Source: Megachile rotundata (taxonomy: Eukaryota > Arthropoda > Insecta > Hymenoptera > Megachilidae). From it: a DNA stretch of 64,000 nucleotides. Each line of letters begins with the position of its first letter. The stretch's first letter is position 1. Position numbers and translations under genes: made by a program. The notes beneath the pieces were generated by a model. That model was not told where the DNA came from and ran no database searches. It was given only the letters and a program-made list of their open reading frames with translations. Location: the NCBI RefSeq assembly GCF_050947335.1, contig NW_027473472.1:124001-188000 (forward strand), read 5' to 3'. Positions 1-11,195 of this stretch are shown here, piece by piece.

Positions 1-320
1 ATAATAAGAGTAATAAGTATAGTAATTGTCGTTCTATCGATCATATCTGCATAATATGGTTAATAATATGAGTTAGATTCATAATAATAAGAGTAATAAG
101 TATAGTGATTGTCGTTCTATCGATCAAATTTGCATAATATGGTTAATAATATGAGTTAGATTGATAACAGTGAGTGTAATAAATATAGTAGTTGTCGTTC
201 TGTCGATCATATAAGCATAATATGGCTAATAATATGAGTTAGGCTGATAATAATAAGAGTAATAGGTATAGTAAATGTCGTGCTATCGATCATATCTGCA
301 TAATATGGTTAATAATATGA

Positions 321-403
321 GTTAGATTGATAATAGTGAGTGTAATAAGTATAGTAATTGTCGTTCTATCGATCATATAAGCATAATATGGCTAATAATA
401 TGA
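321..403 (+). repeat. Representative 83-bp monomer
   Basis: One unit, counted from the GTT of GTTAGATTG to the base before the next GTTAG at 404. Reading along it: a TAA-rich 5' segment at unit positions 10-35 where most variants fall; TAGTAATTGTCGTTC at about 32-46; the 6-bp palindrome ATCGAT overlapping GATC at about 48-54; AAGCATAATATGG at about 59-71; and CTAATAATATGA at the end. The phase is arbitrary. This copy has the TAATAGTGAGTGTAATAAG variant in the 5' segment. Stop triplets occur in all frames, and 83 is not a multiple of 3, so a tandem reading frame cannot be sustained. Confidence 0.95.
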
Positions 404-532
404 GTTAGATTGATAATAATAAGAGTAATAAGTATAGTAATTATCGTTCTATCGATCATTTAAGCATAATATGGCTAATAATATGAGTTAGATTGATAAC
501 AATAACAGTAATAAGTCTAGTAATTGTCGTTC

Positions 533-540
533 TATCGATA
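533..540. other. TATCGATA palindrome in the GATAATATAAG monomer subfamily (example)
   Basis: Most monomers have CTATCGATC, which contains the 6-bp palindrome ATCGAT. A subfamily has CTATCGATAATATAAG, which extends it to the 8-bp palindrome TATCGATA. Further examples are 1,861-1,868 and one or more sites in every HOR. In Drosophila this 8-mer is the DRE element, recognised by DREF, and CGATA is part of the BEAF-32 recognition sequence. Whether this organism has such factors cannot be seen here, and one base change from the common form is enough to create the site by chance. Confidence 0.55.
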
Positions 541-897
541 ATATAAGCATGATATGGCTAATAATATGAGTTAGATTGATAATACTAAGAGTAGTGAGTA
601 TAGTAATTGTAGTTCTATCGATCATTTAAGCATAATATGGCTTATAATATGAGTTAGATTGATAATAATAAGAGTAATAAGTATAGTAATTGTCGTTCTA
701 TCGATCATTGAAGCATTATATGGCTAATAATACGAGTTAGATTGATAATAATAAGAATAATAAGTATAGTAATTGTCGTTCTATCGATCATATAAGCATA
801 ATATGGCTAATAATATGAGTTAGGTTGATAATAATAAGAGTAATAGGTATAGTAATTGTCGTTCTATCGATTATATAAGCATAATATGGCTAATAAT

Positions 898-980
898 ATA
901 ACTTAGATTGATAATAGCAAGTGTAATAAGTATAGTAATTATCGATCTATCGATCATTTAAGCATAATATGGCTAATAAT
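898..980 (+). repeat. Divergent monomer subfamily with doubled ATCGAT box
   Basis: The unit entered through AATATAACTTAGATTG (AACTTAG replaces GAGTTAG) continues GATAATAGCAAGTGTAATAAG and then TTATCGATCTATCGATC, so it carries two ATCGAT palindromes nine bases apart instead of one. Copies of this subfamily recur near 4,881, 8,281, 11,430, 12,510, 14,578, 16,150, 17,230, 20,212, 21,292, 24,273, 25,353, 27,421, 29,244, 30,324, 32,393, 33,472, 34,551, 37,540, 38,940, 40,020 and further right to 61,405. The copy at 61,441 has TTATCGTGCTATCGATC, so one of the two boxes is lost there. The start is set to the repeat phase and is approximate. No function is visible. Confidence 0.75.
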
Positions 981-2689
981 ATGAGTTAGGTTGATAATAA
1001 TAAGAGTAATAAGTATAGTGATTGTCGTTCTATCGATCAAATTTGCATAATATGGTTAATAATATGAGTTAGATTGATAACAGTGAGTGTAATAAGTACA
1101 GTAGTTGTCGTTCTGTCGATCATATAAGCATAATATGGCTAATAATATGAGTTAGGCTGATAATAATAAGAGTAATAGGTATAGTAAATGTCGTGCTATC
1201 GATCATTTCTGCATAATATGGTTAATAATATGAGTTAGATTGATAATAGTGAGTGTAATAAGTATAGTAAGTGTCGTTCTATCGATCACATTAGCATAGT
1301 ATGGTTAATAATATGAGTCAGGTTGATTATAATAAGAGTAATAAGTATAGTAATTGTCGTTCTATCGATCATATCTGCATAATATGGTTAATAATATGAG
1401 TTAGATTCATAATAATAAGAGTAATAAGTATAGTGATTGTCGTTCTATCGATCAAATTTGCATAATATGGTTAATAATATGAGTTAGATTGATAACAGTG
1501 AGTGTAATAAATATAGTAGTTGTCGTTCTGTCGATCATATAAGCATAATATGGCTAATAATATGAGTTAGGCTGATAATAATAAGAGTAATAGGTATAGT
1601 AAATGTCGTGCTATCGATCATATCTGCATAATATGGTTAATAATATCAGTTAGATTGATAATAGTGAGTGTAATAAGTATAGTAATTGTCGTTCTATCGA
1701 TCATATAAGCATAATATGGCTAATAATATGAGTTAGATTGATAATAATAAGAGTAATAAGTATAGTAATTATCGTTCTATCGATCATTTAAGCATAATAT
1801 GGCTAATAATATGAGTTAGATTGATAACAATAACAGTAATAAGTCTAGTAATTGTCGTTCTATCGATAATATAAGCATGATATGGCTAATAATATGAGTT
1901 AGATTGATAATACTAAGAGTAGTGAGTATAGTAATTGTAGTTCTATCGATCATTTAAGCATAATATGGCTAATAATATGAGTTAGATTGATAATACTAAG
2001 AGTAGTGAGTATAGTAATTCTCGTTCTATCGATAATAGAAGCATAATATGGCTAATAATATGAGTTAGATTGCTAATAATAAGAGTAATAAGTATAGTAA
2101 TTGTCGTTCTATCGATCAAATTTGCATAATATGGTTAATAATATGAGTTAGATTGATAACAGTGGGTGTAATAAATATAGTAGTTGTCGTTCTGTCGATC
2201 ATATAAGCATAATATGGCTAATAATATGAGTTAGGCTGATAATAATAAGAGTAATAGGTATAGTAAATGTCGTGCTATCGATCATTTCTGCATAACATGG
2301 TTAATAATATGAGTTAGATTGATAATAGTGAGTGTAATAAGTATAGTAAGTGTCGTTCTATCGATCACATTAGCATAGTATGGTTAATAATATGAGTCAG
2401 ATTGATTATAATAAGAGTAATAAGTATAGTAATTGTCGTTCTATCGATCACATCTGCATAATATGGTTAATAATATGAGTTAGATTCATAATAATAAGAG
2501 TAATAAGTATAGTGATTGTCGTTCTATCGATCAAATTTGCATAATATGGTTAATAATATGAGTTAGATTGATAACAGTGAGTGTAATAAATATAGTAGTT
2601 GTCGTTCTGTCGATCATATAAGCATAATATGGCTAATAATATGAGTTAGGCTGATAATAATAAGAGTAATAGGTATAGTAATTGTCGTT

Positions 2690-5600
2690 CTATCGATAAT
2701 ATAAGCATAATATGGCTAATAATATGAGTTAGATTGATAATATTAAGACTAATAAGTATAGTAATTGTCGTTCTATCGATCATTTAAGCATAATATGGCT
2801 AATAATACGAGTTAGATTGATAATAATAAGAGTAATAAGTATAGTAATTGTCGTTCTATCGATCATTGAAGCATTATATGGCTAATAATATGAGTTAGGT
2901 TGATAATAATAAGAGTAATAGGTATAGTAATTGTCGTTCTATCGATTATATAAGCATAATATGGCTAATAATATGAGTTAGATTGATAACAGTGAGTGTA
3001 ATAAGTATAGTAGTTGTCGTTCTGTCGATCATATAAGCATAATATGGCTAATAATATGAGTTAGGCTGATAATAATAAGAGTAATAGGTATAGTAAATGT
3101 CGTGCTATCGATCATTTCTGCATAACATGGTTAATAATATGAGTTAGATTGATAATAGTGAGTGTAATAAGTATAGTAAGTGTCGTTCTATCGATCACAT
3201 TAGCATAGTATGGTTAATAATATGAGTCAGGTTGATTATAATAAGAGTAATAAGTATAGTAATTGTCGTTCTATCGATCATATCTGCATAATATGGTTAA
3301 TAATATGAGTTAGATTCATAATAATAAGAGTAATAAGTATAGTGATTGTCGTTCTATCGATCAAATTTGCATAATATGGTTAATAATATGAGTTAGATTG
3401 ATAACAGTGGGTGTAATAAATATAGTAGTTGTCGTTCTGTCGATCATATAAGCATAATATGGCTAATAATATGAGTTAGGCTGATAATAATAAGAGTAAT
3501 AGGTATAGTAAATGTCGTGCTATCGATCATATCTGCATAATATGGTTAATAATATGAGTTAGATTGATAATAGTGAGTGTAATAAGTATAGTAATTGTCG
3601 TTCTATCGATCATATAAGCATAATATGGCTAATAATATGAGTTAGATTGATAATAATAAGAGTAATAAGTATAGTAATTATCGTTCTATCGATCATTTAA
3701 GCATAATATGGCTAATAATATGAGTTAGATTGATAACAATAACAGTAATAAGTCTAGTAATTGTCGTTCTATCGATAATATAAGCATGATATGGCTAATA
3801 ATATGAGTTAGATTGATAATACTAAGAGTAGTGAGTACAGTAATTGTAGTTCTATCGATCATTTAAGCATAATATGGCTTATAATATGAGTTAGATTGAT
3901 AATAATAACAGTAATAAGTATAGTAATTGTCGTTCTATCGATAATATAAGCATAATATGGCTAATAATATGAGTTAGATTGATAATACTAAGACTAGTGA
4001 GTATAGTAATTCTCGTTCTATCGATAATAGAAGCATAATATGGCTAATAATATGAGTTAGATTGCTAATAATAAGAGTAATAAGTATAGTAATTGTCGTT
4101 CTATCGATCATTGAAGCATTATATGGCTAATAATATGAGTTAGATTGATAATAAGAGTAACGAGTATAGTAATTGTAGTTCTATCGATCATATCTACATA
4201 ATATGGTTAATAATATGAGTTAGATTCATAATAATAAGTGTAATAGGTATAGTGATTGTCGTTCTATCGAACAAATTTGCATAATATGGTTAATAATATG
4301 AGTTAGATTGATAATAATAAGAGTAATAAGTGTAGTAATTATCGTTCTATCGATCATTTAAGCATAATATGGCTAATAATATGAGTTAGATTGATAATAC
4401 TAAGAGTAGTGAGTATAGTAATTGTAGTTCTATCGATCATTTAAGCATAATATGGCTTATAATATGAGTTAGATTGATAATAATAACAGTAATAAGTATA
4501 GTAATTGTCGTTCTATCGATAATATAAGCATAATATGGCTAATAATATGAGTTAGATTGATAATACTAAGAGTAGTGAGTATAGTAATTCTCGTTCTATC
4601 GATCATAGAAGCATAATATGGCTAATAATATGAGTCAGATTGATAATAATAAGAGTAATAAGTATAGTAATTGTCGTTCTATCGATCATTGAAGCATTAT
4701 ATGGCTAATAATACGAGTTAGATTGATAATAATAAGAATAATAAGTATAGTAATTGTCGTTCTATCGATCATATAAGCATAATATGGCTAATAATATGAG
4801 TTAGGTTGATAATAATAAGAGTAATAAGTATAGTAATTGTCGTTCTATCGATTATATAAGCATAATATGGCTACTAATATAACTTAGATTGATAATAGCA
4901 AGTGTAATAAGTATAGTAATTATCGATCTATCGATCATTTAAGCATAATATGGCTAATAATATGAGTTAGGTTGATAATAATAAGAGTAATAAGTATAGT
5001 GATTGTCGTTCTATCGATCAAATTTGCATAATATGGTTAATAATATGAGTTAGATTGATAACAGTGAGTGTAATAAGTATAGTAGTTGTCGTTCTGTCGA
5101 TCATATAAGCATAATATGGCTAATAATATGAGTTAGGCTGATAATAATAAGAGTAATAGGTATAGTAAATGTCGTGCTATCGATCATTTCTGCATAATAT
5201 GGTTAATAATATGAGTTAGATTGATAATAGTGAGTGTAATAAGTATAGTAAGTGTCGTTCTATCGATCACATTAGCATAGTATGGTTAATAATATGAGTC
5301 AGGTTGATTATAATAAGAGTAATAAGTATAGTAATTGTCGTTCTATCGATCATATCTGCATAATATGGTTAATAATATGAGTTAGATTCATAATAATAAG
5401 AGTAATAAGTATAGTGATTGTCGTTCTATCGATCAAATTTGCATAATATGGTTAATAATATGAGTTAGATTGATAACAGTGAGTGTAATAAATATTGTAG
5501 TTGTCGTTCTGTCGATCATATAAGCATAATATGGCTAATAATATGAGTTAGGCTGATAATAATAAGAGTAATAGGTATAGTAAATGTCGTGCTATCGATC

Positions 5601-8600
5601 ATATCTGCATAATATGGTTAATAATATGAGTTAGATTGATAATAGTGAGTGTAATAAGTATAGTAATTGTCGTTCTATCGATCATATAAGCATAATATGG
5701 CTAATAATATGAGTTAGATTGATAATAATAAGAGTAATAAGTTTAGTAATTATCGTTCTATCGATCATTTAAGCATAATATGGCTAATAATATGAGTTAG
5801 ATTGATAACAATAACAGTAATAAGTCTAGTAATTGTCGTTCTATCGATAATATAAGCATGATATGGCTAATAATATCAGTTAGATTGATAATACTAAGAG
5901 TAGTGAGTATAGTAATTGTAGTTCTATCGATCATTTAAGCATAATATGGCTTATAATATGAGTTAGATTGATAATAATAACAGTAATAAGTATAGTAATT
6001 GTCGTTCTATCGATAATATAAGCATAATATGGCTAATAATATGAGTTAGATTGATAATACTAAGAGTAGTGAGTATAGTAATTCTCGTTCTATCGATAAT
6101 ATAAGCATAATATGGCTAATAATATGAGTTAGATTGATAATATTAAGACTAATAAGTATAGTAATTGTCGTTCTATCGATCATTTAAGCATAATATGGCT
6201 AATAATACGAGTTAGATTGATAATAATAAGAGTAATAAGTATAGTAATTGTCGTTCTATCGATCATTGAAGCATTATATGGCTAATAATATGAGTTAGGT
6301 TGATAATAATAAGAGTAATAGGTATAGTAATTGTCGTTCTATCGATTATATAAGCATAATATGGCTAATAATATGAGTTAGATTGATAACAGTGAGTGTA
6401 ATAAGTATAGTAGTTGTCGTTCTGTCGATCATATAAGCATAATATGGCTAATAATATGAGTTAGGCTGATAATAATAAGAGTAATAGGTATAGTAAATGT
6501 CGTGCTATCGATCATTTCTGCATAACATGGTTAATAATATGAGTTAGATTGATAATAGTGAGTGTAATAAGTATAGTAAGTGTCGTTCTATCGATCACAT
6601 TAGCATAGTATGGTTAATAATATGAGTCAGGTTGATTATAATAAGAGTAATAAGTATAGTAATTGTCGTTCTATCGATCATATCTGCATAATATGGTTAA
6701 TAATATGAGTTAGATTCATAATAATAAGAGTAATAAGTATAGTGATTGTCGTTCTATCGATCAAATTTGCATAATATGGTTAATAATATGAGTTAGATTG
6801 ATAACAGTGGGTGTAATAAATATAGTAGTTGTCGTTCTGTCGATCATATAAGCATAATATGGCTAATAATATGAGTTAGGCTGATAATAATAAGAGTAAT
6901 AGGTATAGTAAATGTCGTGCTATCGATCATATCTGCATAATATGGTTAATAATATGAGTTAGATTGATAATAGTGAGTGTAATAAGTATAGTAATTGTCG
7001 TTCTATCGATCATATAAGCATAATATGGCTAGTAATATGAGTTAGATTGATAATAATAAGAGTAATAAGTATAGTAATTATCGTTCTATCGATCATTTAA
7101 GCATAATATGGCTAATAATATGAGTTAGATTGATAACAATAACAGTAATAAGTCTAGTAATTGTCGTTCTATCGATAATATAAGCATGATATGGCTAATA
7201 ATATGAGTTAGATTGATAATACTAAGAGTAGTGAGTACAGTAATTGTAGTTCTATCGATCATTTAAGCATAATATGGCTTATAATATGAGTTAGATTGAT
7301 AATAATAACAGTAATAAGTATAGTAATTGTCGTTCTATCGATAATATAAGCATAATATGGCTAATAATATGAGTTAGATTGATAATACTAAGACTAGTGA
7401 GTATAGTAATTCTCGTTCTATCGATAATAGAAGCATAATATGGCTAATAATATGAGTTAGATTGCTAATAATAAGAGTAATAAGTATAGTAATTGTCGTT
7501 CTATCGATCATTGAAGCATTATATGGCTAATAATATGAGTTAGATTGATAATAAGAGTAACGAGTATAGTAATTGTAGTTCTATCGATCATATCTACATA
7601 ATATGGTTAATAATATGAGTTAGATTCATAATAATAAGTGTAATAGGTATAGTGATTGTCGTTCTATCGAACAAATTTGCATAATATGGTTAATAATATG
7701 AGTTAGATTGATAATAATAAGAGTAATAAGTATAGTAATTATCGTTCTATCGATCATTTAAGCATAATATGGCTAATAATATGAGTTAGATTGATAATAC
7801 TAAGAGTAGTGAGTATAGTAATTGTAGTTCTATCGATCATTTAAGCATAATATGGCTTATAATATGAGTTAGATTGATAATAATAACAGTAATAAGTATA
7901 GTAATTGTCGTTCTATCGATAATATAAGCATAATATGGCTAATAATATGAGTTAGATTGATAATACTAAGAGTAGTGAGTATAGTAATTCTCGTTCTATC
8001 GATCATAGAAGCATAATATGGCTAATAATATGAGTCAGATTGATAATAATAAGAGTAATAAGTATAGTAATTGTCGTTCTATCGATCATTGAAGCATTAT
8101 ATGGCTAATAATACGAGTTAGATTGATAATAATAAGAATAATAAGTATAGTAATTGTCGTTCTATCGATCATATAAGCATAATATGGCTAATAATATGAG
8201 TTAGGTTGATAATAATAAGAGTAATAAGTATAGTAATTGTCGTTCTATCGATTATATAAGCATAATATGGCTACTAATATAACTTAGATTGATAATAGCA
8301 AGTGTAATAAGTATAGTAATTATCGATCTATCGATCATTTAAGCATAATATGGCTAATAATATGAGTTAGGTTGATAATAATAAGAGTAATAAGTATAGT
8401 GATTGTCGTTCTATCGATCAAATTTGCATAATATGGTTAATAATATGAGTTAGATTGATAACAGTGAGTGTAATAAGTATAGTAGTTGTCGTTCTGTCGA
8501 TCATATAAGCATAATATGGCTAATAATATGAGTTAGGCTGATAATAATAAGAGTAATAGGTATAGTAAATGTCGTGCTATCGATCATTTCTGCATAATAT

Positions 8601-11195
8601 GGTTAATAATATGAGTTAGATTGATAATAGTGAGTGTAATAAGTATAGTAAGTGTCGTTCTATCGATCACATTAGCATAGTATGGTTAATAATATGAGTC
8701 AGGTTGATTATAATAAGAGTAATAAGTATAGTAATTGTCGTTCTATCGATCATATCTGCATAATATGGTTAATAATATGAGTTAGATTCATAATAATAAG
8801 AGTAATAAGTATAGTGATTGTCGTTCTATCGATCAAATTTGCATAATATGGTTAATAATATGAGTTAGATTGATAACAGTGAGTGTAATAAATATTGTAG
8901 TTGTCGTTCTGTCGATCATATAAGCATAATATGGCTAATAATATGAGTTAGGCTGATAATAATAAGAGTAATAGGTATAGTAAATGTCGTGCTATCGATC
9001 ATATCTGCATAATATGGTTAATAATATGAGTTAGATTGATAATAGTGAGTGTAATAAGTATAGTAATTGTCGTTCTATCGATCATATAAGCATAATATGG
9101 CTAATAATATGAGTTAGATTGATAATAATAAGAGTAATAAGTTTAGTAATTATCGTTCTATCGATCATTTAAGCATAATATGGCTAATAATATGAGTTAG
9201 ATTGATAACAATAACAGTAATAAGTCTAGTAATTGTCGTTCTATCGATAATATAAGCATGATATGGCTAATAATATCAGTTAGATTGATAATACTAAGAG
9301 TAGTGAGTATAGTAATTGTAGTTCTATCGATCATTTAAGCATAATATGGCTTATAATATGAGTTAGATTGATAATAATAACAGTAATAAGTATAGTAATT
9401 GTCGTTCTATCGATAATATAAGCATAATATGGCTAATAATATGAGTTAGATTGATAATACTAAGAGTAGTGAGTATAGTAATTCTCGTTCTATCGATAAT
9501 ATAAGCATAATATGGCTAATAATATGAGTTAGATTGATAATATTAAGACTAATAAGTATAGTAATTGTCGTTCTATCGATCATTTAAGCATAATATGGCT
9601 AATAATACGAGTTAGATTGATAATAATAAGAGTAATAAGTATAGTAATTGTCGTTCTATCGATCATTGAAGCATTATATGGCTAATAATATGAGTTAGGT
9701 TGATAATAATAAGAGTAATAGGTATAGTAATTGTCGTTCTATCGATTATATAAGCATAATATGGCTAATAATATGAGTTAGATTGATAACAGTGAGTGTA
9801 ATAAGTATAGTAGTTGTCGTTCTGTCGATCATATAAGCATAATATGGCTAATAATATGAGTTAGGCTGATAATAATAAGAGTAATAGGTATAGTAAATGT
9901 CGTGCTATCGATCATTTCTGCATAACATGGTTAATAATATGAGTTAGATTGATAATAGTGAGTGTAATAAGTATAGTAAGTGTCGTTCTATCGATCACAT
10001 TAGCATAGTATGGTTAATAATATGAGTCAGGTTGATTATAATAAGAGTAATAAGTATAGTAATTGTCGTTCTATCGATCATATCTGCATAATATGGTTAA
10101 TAATATGAGTTAGATTCATAATAATAAGAGTAATAAGTATAGTGATTGTCGTTCTATCGATCAAATTTGCATAATATGGTTAATAATATGAGTTAGATTG
10201 ATAACAGTGGGTGTAATAAATATAGTAGTTGTCGTTCTGTCGATCATATAAGCATAATATGGCTAATAATATGAGTTAGGCTGATAATAATAAGAGTAAT
10301 AGGTATAGTAAATGTCGTGCTATCGATCATATCTGCATAATATGGTTAATAATATGAGTTAGATTGATAATAGTGAGTGTAATAAGTATAGTAATTGTCG
10401 TTCTATCGATCATATAAGCATAATATGGCTAATAATATGAGTTAGATTGATAATAATAAGAGTAATAAGTATAGTAATTATCGTTCTATCGATCATTTAA
10501 GCATAATATGGCTAATAATATGAGTTAGATTGATAACAATAACAGTAATAAGTCTAGTAATTGTCGTTCTATCGATAATATAAGCATGATATGGCTAATA
10601 ATATGAGTTAGATTGATAATACTAAGAGTAGTGAGTACAGTAATTGTAGTTCTATCGATCATTTAAGCATAATATGGCTTATAATATGAGTTAGATTGAT
10701 AATAATAACAGTAATAAGTATAGTAATTGTCGTTCTATCGATAATATAAGCATAATATGGCTAATAATATGAGTTAGATTGATAATACTAAGACTAGTGA
10801 GTATAGTAATTCTCGTTCTATCGATAATAGAAGCATAATATGGCTAATAATATGAGTTAGATTGCTAATAATAAGAGTAATAAGTATAGTAATTGTCGTT
10901 CTATCGATCATTGAAGCATTATATGGCTAATAATATGAGTTAGATTGATAATAAGAGTAACGAGTATAGTAATTGTAGTTCTATCGATCATATCTACATA
11001 ATATGGTTAATAATATGAGTTAGATTCATAATAATAAGTGTAATAGGTATAGTGATTGTCGTTCTATCGAACAAATTTGCATAATATGGTTAATAATATG
11101 AGTTAGATTGATAATAATAAGAGTAATAAGTACAGTAATTATCGTTCTATCGATCATTTAAGCATAATATGGCTAATAATATGAGTTAGATTGAT
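2690..11195 (+). repeat. 3,400-bp higher-order repeat (41-mer), about 2.5 copies
   Basis: Copy 1 spans about 2,690-6,090, copy 2 about 6,090-9,490 and copy 3 (partial) about 9,490-11,195. Diagnostic pairs exactly 3,400 apart are CAGTTAG at 5,877 and 9,277, the CAGGTTGATTATAATAAG monomer at 3,238, 6,638 and 10,038, AACTTAG at 4,881 and 8,281, and AATATTGTAGTTG in copies 1 and 2. The length equals 41 x 83 minus 3, which fits one 80-bp monomer per unit (4,139, 7,539, 10,939). Copies differ at very few sites, for example GTGTAG, GTATAG and GTACAG at about 4,330, 7,730 and 11,130, and GCTAGTAATATG only in copy 2 near 7,028. At the right edge copy 3 diverges where a GATAACAATAACAG monomer replaces GATAATACTAAGAG. 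Confidence 0.88.
4139..4218 (+). repeat. 80-bp short monomer (TAA-deletion subfamily)
   Basis: GTTAG landmarks at 4139 and 4219 are 80 bp apart instead of 83. The unit reads GATAATAAGAGTAACGAG where the normal one reads GATAATAATAAGAGTAATAAG, so one TAA triplet is lost, consistent with slippage in the TAA tract. The same subfamily carries linked changes (AATTGTAGTTC, CATATCTACATAATATGG), and sister copies begin near 7,539, 10,939, 13,010, 13,920, 15,910, 17,740, 19,720, 21,800, 23,785, 25,860 and onward to 63,160, about 28 in all. The linked changes and identical deletion suggest a single origin followed by spread inside larger units. A minority have AATGAG in place of AACGAG (near 37,065, 41,205 and 50,810). 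This unit is the best phase marker for the HORs. Confidence 0.9.

Larger units (their letters stand above)
1..2690 (+). repeat. Left mosaic of short HOR offsets
   Basis: This stretch is pure satellite but is not in register with the 3,400-bp HOR to its right. Bases 1-640 match 1,329-1,968 at an offset of 1,328 bp (16 monomers) with few differences. One of these is CAGTTAG at 1,647 where the partner has GAGTTAG. From 1,329 the same block matches 3,238 onward at an offset of 1,909 bp (23 monomers). A third partial copy near 2,161 matches 3,406 at 1,245 bp (15 monomers) through the variant AGTGGGTG. The AACTTAG monomer at 900 aligns with 4,881 at 3,981 bp, which is 48 monomers with one short unit. 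This is a patchwork of partial duplications. Confidence 0.8.

Noticed and set aside
601..660. TATAAT-like promoter boxes (GGCTTATAATATGAG)
   Set aside because: TATAAT-like strings are expected in 24% G+C repeats, and no gene follows any of them.
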